Assembly (NCBI GenBank): GCA_017518735.1
Contig: JAFWTY010000027.1
Location: forward strand, 1-64,000
Direction of reading: 5' to 3'
DNA length: 64,000 nucleotides
Origin: Lachnospiraceae bacterium
GTDB lineage: Bacteria > Bacillota > Clostridia > Lachnospirales > Lachnospiraceae
The notes beneath the pieces are model-generated. The model made no database searches. It had not been told where the DNA came from and saw nothing but the letters and a program-made list of their open reading frames with translations. The position numbers were made by a program, and so were the translations under genes. Position 1 is the first letter of the stretch, and each line of letters opens with the position of its first letter. Of the stretch, positions 56,375 through 64,000 are shown piece after piece.

Positions 56375-58063
56375 TTAAACTTTTAATTCTACTCTTTGGA
56401 AATTCACTACATCGATCAGCCCCTGGGTGGACATCTTCAAATTCGGAATGACCGGAAGGCTAACAAATGCCATATTCATGAACGGCTCCACGTTCCTCGG
56501 CGTTCCGAGCTCGTATACCGCATTGCGAACACGGGCGTTAAAATTGGCCGTATCTTTCGCGGAATAGTCGGACATCAGTCCGGCGATGGGAAGCGGCATT
56601 CTCGCAATATCCTCGCCGTTCTTTACCACAACGTTTCCGCCTTGCATTTCAATGATCCTGTTTGCCGCAACCATCATGTCATAGTCATTCGTTCCGATGA
56701 CGATGATGTTGTGGGAATCGTGGGAGACGCTCGATGCGATGGCTCCCTCCTTCATTCCGACACCCTTGATAAATCCGATTCCTTTATGGCCGGTTCCTTT
56801 GTGTCGCTCAATCACGGCAAGTTTTAAAATATCGCGCTCCAGATCGATGCCGTCGTGGGAATCAAAATCGATTTCCAGATGAACCTCATTCGTAATCAGT
56901 TCTCCGGGTACCAGTTCAATTACTCGGCATACGCTTTTTCTTTCCCGGATTTTGAAATCCTCTTCCGTAAGATAATCCACGTGGAAAGATTCGGTGGCTT
57001 TTTTTCTCAATTCATCCGGAATGACCGGAGAATCAAAAGCCGTAAGCGTTTCGTTTTTGACCACTTCCTTACCGTGCGTATATACGTCGGTTACATGAAA
57101 ATGGTTCAAATCGTTGACGACGGTCAGGTTTGCAATATAGCCTGGTGCGACAGCCCCGTATCCTTTCAGTCCGAAATATTCGGCCGCCTGTAAGGATGCC
57201 ATTCGGATTGCAATAATCGGATCCTGTCCGTATTCCGATGCCAGTCGAATGATATTGTCAATATGGCCCTGGTTTAACAGATCCGCCGGATGACGGTCAT
57301 CGGTAACCAGAAGGCATCTGTGATTGTATTTTTGATCAAAAAGCGGCAACAGGCTCTTTAAGTTTCTCGCCGCCGTTCCTTCGCGAATCATGATGTACTG
57401 CCCTTTGCCGAGCTTCTCGACAGCCTCTTCGGCAGTGGAGCATTCGTGGTCCGAATTCACTCCGGCAGATACATATGCATCCAGGTCTCTTCCGCTTAAC
57501 ATCGGCGCATGGCCGTCCACTACCTTGCCGTTCTTCCCGGCATCGGCGATTTTGGCAAGCACATCGGGGTCTTTCATAAGGACGCCCGGATAGTTCATCA
57601 TTTCAGCCAGACCGACCACGCGGGGATTTTCGTAAAGTGCTTTTAAATCTTCTGCGTGGAGCTCGGCACCTGCCTCGTCAAACGGCGTTGCAGGTACGCA
57701 GGAGGATGCGGTAAAAAACACATCCATCGGGATGTTCTCACTCGCTGCAAGCATATACCGGATTCCGTCCAGGCCACAGACATTCGCAATTTCATGCGGG
57801 TCCGCAACAATGGAAGTCGTTCCGTGAGGAAGACAGACCTTCGCAAGTTCTTCGGGAATCAGCATCGTGCTTTCAATATGGATATGCCCGTCAATCAGGC
57901 CGGGACAGATGAATTTTCCTTTTAAATCCCGCACGAAATCCGCATCGGAATCATCATAATCTCCGACACCGATGATGCGCTCGTCCTCGATCAGGACGTT
58001 CTGATTGTTCAGTTCATCCGTGAATACATTTACGACCCATGCATTCTTTAAAAGTGTCTTCAA
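56375..58063 (-). CDS. ade: adenine deaminase
   Basis: Converts adenine to hypoxanthine in purine salvage, 562 residues. The metal-binding motifs are HIHIESTM (about 59-66) and ADPHEIANVCG (about 85-95), with the later HAPMLSG and DDRHPADLL further on, all typical of the AdeC-type amidohydrolase. I start it at a TTG (58061-58063), giving MKTLLKNAWVVNVF; GGGGAT lies 10 bases upstream and the nearby ATG is out of frame. It follows a hairpin and an extended -10 promoter. The leuS gene follows 14 bases later. Confidence 0.95.
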   Translation of the reverse strand: MKTLLKNAWVVNVFTDELNNQNVLIEDERIIGVGDYDDSDADFVRDLKGKFICPGLIDGHIHIESTMLIPEELAKVCLPHGTTSIVADPHEIANVCGLDGIRYMLAASENIPMDVFFTASSCVPATPFDEAGAELHAEDLKALYENPRVVGLAEMMNYPGVLMKDPDVLAKIADAGKNGKVVDGHAPMLSGRDLDAYVSAGVNSDHECSTAEEAVEKLGKGQYIMIREGTAARNLKSLLPLFDQKYNHRCLLVTDDRHPADLLNQGHIDNIIRLASEYGQDPIIAIRMASLQAAEYFGLKGYGAVAPGYIANLTVVNDLNHFHVTDVYTHGKEVVKNETLTAFDSPVIPDELRKKATESFHVDYLTEEDFKIRERKSVCRVIELVPGELITNEVHLEIDFDSHDGIDLERDILKLAVIERHKGTGHKGIGFIKGVGMKEGAIASSVSHDSHNIIVIGTNDYDMMVAANRIIEMQGGNVVVKNGEDIARMPLPIAGLMSDYSAKDTANFNARVRNAVYELGTPRNVEPFMNMAFVSLPVIPNLKMSTQGLIDVVNFQRVELKV

Positions 58064-58099
58064 AGCATACTATCCCCTACCCATAAAAATACGAAATAT

Positions 58100-58142
58100 A
58101 TTATAACACAATCCCCACGAATTGGAAACAATTCGTGGGGAT
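58100..58142 (-). promoter_or_regulatory. extended -10 promoter and 14-base palindrome upstream of ade
   Basis: Minus-strand TGTTATAAT (58100-58108) is an extended -10. Immediately upstream, CAATTCGTGGGGAT (58129-58142) pairs perfectly with ATCCCCACGAATTG (58111-58124) around a GAAA loop. This 14-base stem lies exactly where the -35 would be, so it may be an operator or a weak terminator for the upstream gene. Confidence 0.55.
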
Positions 58143-58171
58143 CTTTCAAAGTCTATAAATAGCAAGGGGGC

Positions 58172-58220
58172 GAGATTACAAAGTAATCTCTCCCTTCCAC
58201 GATTATTAATTAAATCGTGG
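58172..58220 (-). promoter_or_regulatory. two hairpins at the 3' end of the ywaF-like gene
   Basis: GAGATTAC/GTAATCTC (58172-58190) and CCACGAT/ATCGTGG (58197-58220, including the stop codon). With the larger palindrome at 58111-58142 this makes three consecutive hairpins in about 110 bases. No clear T-tract follows. Confidence 0.5.
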
Positions 58221-58989
58221 ACTTCTTTTTTTGAATAAAACCTATGAGCCTGTATATCAGGTAACAGATATGCATGAACACGATCACCATAATGCTGAGG
58301 GCGAAGATGTATGGAATTCCGCCTTTTTTGCCGGACAAATCCCACAAAAGCTTCAGCAACGGATTATCCCAGTGTTCCATCAAAAACATATAGTTTAAGT
58401 CGAAAGCCTTATCTATGAAATAGATGGGGAACATTTCGATATAGCATGCGAGCATCGCCTGCCAGATACCCACGTAACGCGGGCGAATCTCCCCTGCGGC
58501 ATATTCGGCAATAATATATGCTACAATTCCGCCGTGCAACAGGAACTGGTGAATTACGTAGAAATTGTAAGGCGGATAAATCACGGATGTCGGCATAACC
58601 AGGGAACTGAAAGCCGCCGGCAGAAATTCAAAGATCAGAATCTGACCGCCCATACGACTCTTTCCTTTTAACCATAAAGCGTCAAAAAGAATCATAAACT
58701 CCGCCAGGCTGCACATATGCAGGGGCAGATAATATTTTACGGGCGCGTCCGTCAGGGCCATGACCCCAATCTGCATAAACTCGAACAGTATTAAGAAAAC
58801 CGCCATTCCTTTCCGTAGATTGTTTCTTCGTACTTCGCTGCCCTTACAATAAGAAAATGCATATAACACAATCCCCGCTGCCATAATAAAAAGCCATATG
58901 AAATGAGGCAGGGAAAAATAGGAAAACCCCTCTATGCCGCTCTCGGCAAGAGTATCCGAATAAGCCCAGAATATCTCGAAGAAACTCAT
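58210..58989 (-). CDS. YwaF/TIGR02206-family membrane protein
   Basis: A 259-residue membrane protein of about seven spans, of the YwaF (TIGR02206) type. The diagnostic segments are LHMCSLAEFMILFDALWL (about 94-111) and SSLVMPTSVIYPPYNFYVIHQFLLHGGIV (around 127-155). GGAGAGATTAACAA precedes the ATG. Function unknown. It is between greA and ade on the same strand. Confidence 0.85.
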   Translation of the reverse strand: MSFFEIFWAYSDTLAESGIEGFSYFSLPHFIWLFIMAAGIVLYAFSYCKGSEVRRNNLRKGMAVFLILFEFMQIGVMALTDAPVKYYLPLHMCSLAEFMILFDALWLKGKSRMGGQILIFEFLPAAFSSLVMPTSVIYPPYNFYVIHQFLLHGGIVAYIIAEYAAGEIRPRYVGIWQAMLACYIEMFPIYFIDKAFDLNYMFLMEHWDNPLLKLLWDLSGKKGGIPYIFALSIMVIVFMHICYLIYRLIGFIQKKKSTI

Positions 58990-59037
58990 TTGTTAATCTC
59001 TCCTGTCCAAGATTTATGCAATGGGTTCGTAAATGCT

Positions 59038-59541
59038 TTAGTAACTCGCTATCGTATCTTCCGAATCATCCGTGGAAGCATCGAGGTCTCGGATTTCCGC
59101 GATATAACTGTAGGAATCGTTTACCTTAACCTCCACTTTGTCACCGACCTTATGCTTCAGCAGTGCCTTGCCGAGCGGAGACTCGATACTGATGAAACCT
59201 TTTAAACTGTTGGCTCTGATCGGTGTAACAATCTTGTATGTCTCTTCCGCATCGTCTTCTTCGATATAAATCGTCACCCAATTATTGATTCCGACCTCGT
59301 CTTCCTTGGAATCATCTTCGATCACTTCCGCAGTTCCGAGCATTCTCTCGAGATACCGGATGCGGCTGTTATTCTTATTGTTTGCACGCTTTGCGGCATA
59401 GTACTCAAAATTTTCACTTAAGTCTCCCTGCGCTCTCGCCTCTTTTAGATCCTCCAGAAGTTTCGGACGCAGTTCCACCTTGCGATAATTGATTTCTTCT
59501 TCAATTTTCTGAATGTCGGAAGCCGTCAGTTGTTCATTCAT
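59038..59541 (-). CDS. greA: transcription elongation factor GreA
   Basis: Rescues backtracked RNA polymerase by stimulating transcript cleavage, 167 residues. The N-terminal coiled coil has the catalytic tip acids in EARAQGDLSENFEYYAAK (about 34-51), and the C-terminal FKBP-like domain has SIESPLGKALLKHKVGDKVEV. GGGAGG precedes the ATG. It lies 32 bases downstream of the DUF308 gene. An acidic tail (DASTDDSEDT) is somewhat unusual. Confidence 0.96.
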   Translation of the reverse strand: MNEQLTASDIQKIEEEINYRKVELRPKLLEDLKEARAQGDLSENFEYYAAKRANNKNNSRIRYLERMLGTAEVIEDDSKEDEVGINNWVTIYIEEDDAEETYKIVTPIRANSLKGFISIESPLGKALLKHKVGDKVEVKVNDSYSYIAEIRDLDASTDDSEDTIASY

Positions 59542-59573
59542 ATATCATACCTCCCATACCGGGAACGATTAGA

Positions 59574-60113
59574 TTAGCTTTTCGCGGTTGCAATCCCAAT
59601 CACCAGTTGCTGAACTCCAAATACAATCAGTGCGATTCCGAGTCCGATGGCAAGAACCGTTGTAATGGAATCCGCAAACCGGAACGGTACCAGAATGGCA
59701 ACAGCGCCGATCGCGATGTTTAAGATACCGAACAGGAACATCGGAAGCCAACCCTTCGCCTTTGCCTTGCTGATTGCAAGGGCATTTTTAATTTTAAAAA
59801 TGCCGTCAAGGACAAGCAACGCACCGATTGTAATACAAATGGTTACAGTGATGATGCCGGAAAAAACAAGCAGAATAATCGCCGCCGCAAACGCTACAAT
59901 GGCAACAATCAGCGCGGCCGTTTTTTTCCGGTCTTTGATAAATGCAATCAGGTTTATGACACCGAGCACAACTATAGCTGCTGCCACACTCCATTTTACA
60001 AATGTGTTTATCGCATCAATTACTTCTTTTTTGAAGATTAGCAGAACAATCCCAAAAATGATACAAACAATTCCGATAATCAGATTACGGGTTGAATTAT
60101 TCGATTTTCCCAT
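59574..60113 (-). CDS. DUF308/HdeD-type membrane protein
   Basis: A 179-residue membrane protein with six predicted spans in three pairs, each with the DUF308 pattern (GIVCIIFGIVLLIF, GALLVLDGIFKIKNAL, GLGIALIVFGVQQLV). Start ATG 60111-60113, behind AAGGAG; the in-frame extension is rejected. HdeD relatives are linked to acid stress in E. coli, but function here is unknown. It precedes greA. Confidence 0.88.
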   Translation of the reverse strand: MGKSNNSTRNLIIGIVCIIFGIVLLIFKKEVIDAINTFVKWSVAAAIVVLGVINLIAFIKDRKKTAALIVAIVAFAAAIILLVFSGIITVTICITIGALLVLDGIFKIKNALAISKAKAKGWLPMFLFGILNIAIGAVAILVPFRFADSITTVLAIGLGIALIVFGVQQLVIGIATAKS

Positions 60114-60234
60114 GCTTATCTCCTTAAAAACGGCACTATGTACCGTTTCCCTGTTTTTTATGTTTCCCGCTTTGCTTTCGGCAGACACTTTCATATTACT
60201 ACAAACAAAAAAAAGAAACAACCGCCTGAATGCG

Positions 60235-60275
60235 CAAAAAAGGCACCGGGCTTGGATACGCCGGGTGCCTTTTTC
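60235..60275 (-). terminator. terminator after the MMPL-associated lipoprotein gene
   Basis: AAAAAGGCACCCGGC and GCCGGTGCCTTTTTT-like arms (60236-60250 with 60259-60274) form a long GC-rich stem with a T-run on the minus strand. Confidence 0.85.
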
Positions 60276-60289
60276 GAGAAAAGGATGAT

Positions 60290-62101
60290 TTATTGTATTC
60301 CGTCCAGGCGGTAGATAACTTTACCTTCTTTGGAGTCCCCGGAAATTTCACGAAGAATTGCAATCCGGTCGGAAACCTTGTCTAACTTGTCTTCTTTAAT
60401 GCCGGTCAGTTTGGAAATCCCTTCCGTATCAAATGTCCGGATTCCGTCGGAAAGCATCTTCGTTCCGTCCTTCAAAGCGGAAATTCCCTCTAAGAGAGCC
60501 GGAATATTTGCATTCAGTTTTTCTGCTCCGTCCGCAAGCTTTGCCGCACCGTCATCGGCTGCAGCAACCCCTGCCGTATAAGCAATCAGCCCCGTATAGA
60601 ATGTATTGTAGGAATTCAGCTGATCCTTCAGGGAGGCAAGGCTTTCTGCTCCCGCTCCCGCCTTCGCAACCGCCTGCTTTACTTCTTCGCTGTCTGCAAG
60701 CAGCTGTTCCACGACTCCTGCCTTTATGGCCGCTTTCTCCTCATCGGAAAGTTTGGCCGCCGCACCGGCAATAATCCCGTTCTTCTGTTCCTCCGTTAAG
60801 CCTGCCACTCCGGCCTGTATATATTCCGCCTGCTCTTCTTCCGATAATGTTCCCCAGATTTCTCCCATCTGTGTGGCAATCTGTGCCGTTACATAGGAAG
60901 CATAGATATCATCGGCCCGGGTCTTAAGATATGATGTATAAACCTCGTCGCCTTGTGCTTCAACCGCCTCTTCCACCTTTGCCTTTGCCTTTGCATACAC
61001 ATTGGATTGATCCATGGAAGCAATCAGCGTATCCAAGGTTGCCGCATAGTTTTCTTTTGTCAGCGTAACCCCTTCGATTCCGGCATCGGCCAAAGCCTTG
61101 TTTGCGCTTGCAAGCAGGGAATCAAATACCTTGGTGGCTCCGTCAATCAATGCAGCATTGTTTGCTTTCAGTTGATCCAATCCGTTCTTTAAATTCTCAG
61201 CGCCGTCAGAAAGCTGTTTTACACCAACCTGCAGGTCTCCCGCTTTTCCTTCCAGCGTTGTCATACCATCGTAGACATCCCCTGCTCCGCTTTCAAGTTT
61301 GTAGAGCGCTTCCTCGAGGCCTTCCATATCCTCATTCAAATCCGCTTCCAGCTGATCGATTTTTTCTTCTCCGTCCTCATCGGTAGCCGCAAAAAGTTCA
61401 TTCGTGGCAATTGTCAGTATGCTCTCGAGTTCAAAATCCGTTGCATCCGCGGTAATCTCCACATATTCCGGAATGTTGATTAACTCTTCTTCCAGAGCAA
61501 GATTTTCGGTAAGTCCCGGGAATGCATAACCAACCACAAGACTTCTGGTGCCGTCATCCACAATCTTTGCATTCTTTACTTCCACATTGGAAAAATGCTC
61601 CTTCGGGAGAATGACCGTTGTCATCATGGTATACGGAATCTTGTAGGTCTCCTCAACTCCGTCTTTCTTTACGGGAACTTTTGTATTGTTGGTGTAATCA
61701 AAACGAATGGTTACCTTTCCGCTTTTTCCGGCCAGGGACGCCGGAGCAATTTCCTTTCCGTCCAGGTAATACGTTGCTTTCACATCCACGGGAGGATCTT
61801 CTTTCATCTCTTCCTGCTCGTAAATCTCTTCGCCGTTTTTTTCCACTTTGGCACTTTTAATGAGTTTGCTCACCTTGCCGCTTGCATCCGATATGACATA
61901 CAGGGTGTCTCCGTCCTCCGTCTGTGCGACTTCCCCGGATGCTCCAAGGTAATTGTTTTCGCTTTCAATGATCTCACTGTCCGTCTCGACAACGATTTCC
62001 TCCGTATTTGCTGTATTCTTTTGTGTATTGCAGCCCGGCATGGTAAAAATCATTGCTGCCGACATTCCCAAACATAATACTTTCACAAGTTTATTCTTCA
62101 T
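60290..62101 (-). CDS. lipoprotein partner of an MMPL-type exporter
   Basis: A 603-residue extracytoplasmic lipoprotein: the signal MKNKLVKVLCLGMSAAMIFTMPGCNTQ has the lipobox MPGC (Cys24). The middle is beta-rich with repeated acidic segments. The region around 255-310 and the C-terminus around 540-580 have the periodic Leu/Gly pattern (KQLSDGAENLKNGLDQL, LADGAEKLNANIPALLEGISAL) seen in YhgE/ESX-type, heptad-repeat proteins. It lies 4 bases downstream of the MMPL gene, a pairing that recurs with surface-lipid or peptide export. Function not known in detail. Confidence 0.82.
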   Translation of the reverse strand: MKNKLVKVLCLGMSAAMIFTMPGCNTQKNTANTEEIVVETDSEIIESENNYLGASGEVAQTEDGDTLYVISDASGKVSKLIKSAKVEKNGEEIYEQEEMKEDPPVDVKATYYLDGKEIAPASLAGKSGKVTIRFDYTNNTKVPVKKDGVEETYKIPYTMMTTVILPKEHFSNVEVKNAKIVDDGTRSLVVGYAFPGLTENLALEEELINIPEYVEITADATDFELESILTIATNELFAATDEDGEEKIDQLEADLNEDMEGLEEALYKLESGAGDVYDGMTTLEGKAGDLQVGVKQLSDGAENLKNGLDQLKANNAALIDGATKVFDSLLASANKALADAGIEGVTLTKENYAATLDTLIASMDQSNVYAKAKAKVEEAVEAQGDEVYTSYLKTRADDIYASYVTAQIATQMGEIWGTLSEEEQAEYIQAGVAGLTEEQKNGIIAGAAAKLSDEEKAAIKAGVVEQLLADSEEVKQAVAKAGAGAESLASLKDQLNSYNTFYTGLIAYTAGVAAADDGAAKLADGAEKLNANIPALLEGISALKDGTKMLSDGIRTFDTEGISKLTGIKEDKLDKVSDRIAILREISGDSKEGKVIYRLDGIQ

Positions 62102-62105
62102 AATA

Positions 62106-64000
62106 TTATGCCTCTCTTTCTCTTATTCTGCGGGACAAGCCCTTTCCATTTCTCATTCCGATTGTTGTTGCGCAAATTACTTTATCACAGAGCATAAGCA
62201 ACGCCGGCAGAATCGTAATGACCAGACACATACTGATTACCGCGCCTCTTGCAAGTAACATGCACATGGATTTGATAATATCCATATCGGAGTAAATTGC
62301 CACTCCAAAGGTTGCCGCAAACAGTCCCATTCCGGAAACAACGATGGACGGAATGGACGTCGCCAGCGCCGTATGAACGGCTTCCTTTTTATTTCTGCCT
62401 TCGCTTCGTTCGCTCTTATATCGCGTGGTCATCAGGATTGCGTAATCCACAGTAGCTCCGAGCTGAATCGTACTGATGCAGATCGGTGCGATGAACGGAA
62501 GCTGCTGGCCAAGATAGTGCGGCAGTCCGAGGTTGATAAAAATGGCAAGTTCGATGACCGAGATTAAAATAAACGGCAGCGAAATGCTCTTCTCCACCAA
62601 GGCAATGATGACAAAAATCGCCAGTATGGATACCATATTTACCACCTTAAAATCTCTGTCGGTGGTTTCGATCATGTCTTTCATGCAGGGCGCTTCACCG
62701 ATAATCATTCCGGTCGGATCATACTTTTTCATGATGGCATTTAATTCATCAATCTGTGTATTGACCTCATCACTTGCCGCTTTGTATTCGGAGTTGATCA
62801 AAAGCAGCTTGTAGCGGTCACTTTCAAGAATATCCTTAACGGAATCCGGGAGAATCTCTTCCGGTACCGCTTCGCCGAGAACCGACTCCAGTCCCAGAAC
62901 ATATTTCACGCCGTCCACGTTTTCCATTTCCTTACACATGGCGCGCACATCTGCGGACGGGGTGTTTTTATCCAGCAGAAGCATATGCGTGGATGCAATG
63001 TCGAATTCCTCTCTTAATTTGGAATTGGCAATGACATAGTCCATATCCTTCGGCAGGCACTCGCCCATATCGTAGTAAACTTCTTTATTCGTTTTGCGAT
63101 ATCCGTAGAAGAATACCGGAATCAGGATTGCAAAAACAGCAAGAAATACAGGAAAAATCTTTAAAATACCCTTCGCCGGTTTATCCATGTTCGGAATCAG
63201 TGCCTTGTGCATGGTCTTCGATAACGGCTTATCCAATACCAGAATGACACTCGGTAAGAAGGTAACGCATCCGACGACGCCGAGAAACACGCCTTTGGCC
63301 ATAACGATGCCAAGATCCCGGCCCATCGTAAAGGTCATAAAGCAAAGAGCAATGAAACCGGCAATCGTGGTCACCGAGCTTCCGATAACACTTGTTAGCG
63401 TTTCGTGTATCGCCTTCTCCATCGCGGTAAGACGGTTATTCTCCGTTCTTTTCTGTTCGTTGTAGCTGTGCCAGAGAAAGATTGAATAATCCATGGTTAC
63501 GGCCAGTTGCAGTACGGCGGACAGTGCTTTGGTGATGTAGGAAATCTCCCCGAGGAAGTAGTTGCTTCCGAGATTTAATAAAATCATCACGCCGATGGAA
63601 CCTAAGAACACAAACGGAATGATCCAGTTATCGAGAAAGACAAACATGGCCACGCAGGCCAGAGCTACGGCGATGCCGACATAAATCGGTTCCTCTTTTT
63701 CGCAAAGATCTTTTAAGTCCGTAACCAGAGCGCTCATACCCGAAACGTAACACTGTTTTCCGCAGATGCTTCTAATCTCACGTATTGTCTGCATTGCTTC
63801 ATCCGAAGATGTGGATGTATCAAGGAAAACCGCCATCATTGTGGCATCTCCGGAGTTGAATGCATCGTAATACTTACTCGGAAGAAATTCCTTCGGAATC
63901 TTCAGATCCGGAACCAAAGTATCGTACCAAAGGACGGTATCGACGTGGTCAACCTTTTCGATTTTTTCCTTCAGAAAATGCACATCCTCGTCGCTCATGT
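62106..64000 (-). CDS. MMPL/RND-family exporter (partial, N-terminus outside the window)
   Basis: Membrane transporter of the MMPL class, visible from an internal Met to the C-terminus (about 630 residues). Two blocks of five to six spans each are separated by an extracytoplasmic region (about 325-430). The repeats have the RND-type segments LAVTMDYSIFLWHSYNEQ and IQLGATVDYAILMTTRYKSE (each with a conserved Asp-Tyr) and the following GSSVTTIAGF and SGMGLFAATFG. The first span and part of the first loop lie past base 64000. The start given in-frame at 63996 is probably not the true one. Substrate unknown. Confidence 0.88.
   Translation of the reverse strand, partial: MSDEDVHFLKEKIEKVDHVDTVLWYDTLVPDLKIPKEFLPSKYYDAFNSGDATMMAVFLDTSTSSDEAMQTIREIRSICGKQCYVSGMSALVTDLKDLCEKEEPIYVGIAVALACVAMFVFLDNWIIPFVFLGSIGVMILLNLGSNYFLGEISYITKALSAVLQLAVTMDYSIFLWHSYNEQKRTENNRLTAMEKAIHETLTSVIGSSVTTIAGFIALCFMTFTMGRDLGIVMAKGVFLGVVGCVTFLPSVILVLDKPLSKTMHKALIPNMDKPAKGILKIFPVFLAVFAILIPVFFYGYRKTNKEVYYDMGECLPKDMDYVIANSKLREEFDIASTHMLLLDKNTPSADVRAMCKEMENVDGVKYVLGLESVLGEAVPEEILPDSVKDILESDRYKLLLINSEYKAASDEVNTQIDELNAIMKKYDPTGMIIGEAPCMKDMIETTDRDFKVVNMVSILAIFVIIALVEKSISLPFILISVIELAIFINLGLPHYLGQQLPFIAPICISTIQLGATVDYAILMTTRYKSERSEGRNKKEAVHTALATSIPSIVVSGMGLFAATFGVAIYSDMDIIKSMCMLLARGAVISMCLVITILPALLMLCDKVICATTIGMRNGKGLSRRIREREA

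Overview
The window looks like a chromosomal segment of a Lachnospiraceae-type clostridium (anaerobic Firmicutes). The evidence is gene content and order: rpmG-secE-nusG, rplKA, rplJL, rpoBC and rpsL-rpsG-fusA; cdaA-cdaR-glmM; ftsEX followed by an M23 hydrolase and an S41 protease; and a BMP-type nucleoside ABC system. Strong AGGAGG-type ribosome binding sites and sigma-A promoters fit the same assignment. This is judged by reading alone; no 16S rRNA gene is present. Almost every gene lies on the minus strand. The clear plus-strand genes are one small decayed membrane-protein gene (3.5 kb) and xpt (47.3 kb).

Layout, left to right (transcription mostly right to left). 1-2.6 kb: fusA (cut by the window edge), rpsG and rpsL with a strong promoter; rpsG and rpsL are separated by an unusual 439-base spacer rich in inverted repeats. 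2.66-3.96 kb: a HigB/HigA-like toxin-antitoxin pair and a damaged zinc-ribbon membrane protein lie between the str and rpo operons. 4.0-15.2 kb: rpoC, rpoB, rplL, rplJ (with an L10 leader and attenuator), rplA, rplK, nusG, secE, rpmG. 15.4-24.8 kb: an HPr-like protein, glmM, cdaR, cdaA (c-di-AMP synthesis), two small membrane proteins, comF, recD2 and mreB. 24.9-33.1 kb: a gene remnant, a MATE exporter, uvrA and uvrB behind a LexA-type box, and a bifunctional NAD(P)HX repair enzyme. 33.1-41.9 kb: ctpA, an M23 hydrolase, ftsX, ftsE, a PucR-type regulator, an S1-domain protein, an anion permease, tRNA-Gln and degV. 42.0-47.9 kb: a nucleoside ABC importer and, divergently, xpt. 48.0-53.9 kb: mscL, an HD-GYP sensor, a voltage-gated-type K+ channel, trkH and trkA. 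53.9-64 kb: leuS, adenine deaminase, a YwaF-like protein, greA, a DUF308 protein, a lipoprotein and an MMPL exporter that runs off the window.

Themes: (1) transcription and translation machinery with readable regulation (L10 attenuator, a promoter inside a terminator, leader hairpins); (2) osmotic and K+ control, with mscL, a K+ channel carrying two RCK_C domains, and TrkH/TrkA, in a genome that also makes c-di-AMP; (3) purine salvage (BMP importer, xpt, adenine deaminase); (4) division and wall remodelling (PucR, FtsEX, M23, CtpA, MreB, GlmM).

A caution on quality: rpoC and uvrA each carry a single-base deletion, a membrane-protein gene in the cda region has an in-frame TAG, and the zinc-ribbon gene has its first Cys motif out of frame. 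The rpoC lesion is in an essential gene, so consensus or assembly error is the most economical explanation for at least part of this set. The most biologically interesting observation is a membrane-anchored HD-GYP c-di-GMP phosphodiesterase whose extracellular domain resembles a family-2 carbohydrate-binding module. I did not find a CRISPR array, an IS element, a prophage or an obvious new multi-gene defence system.
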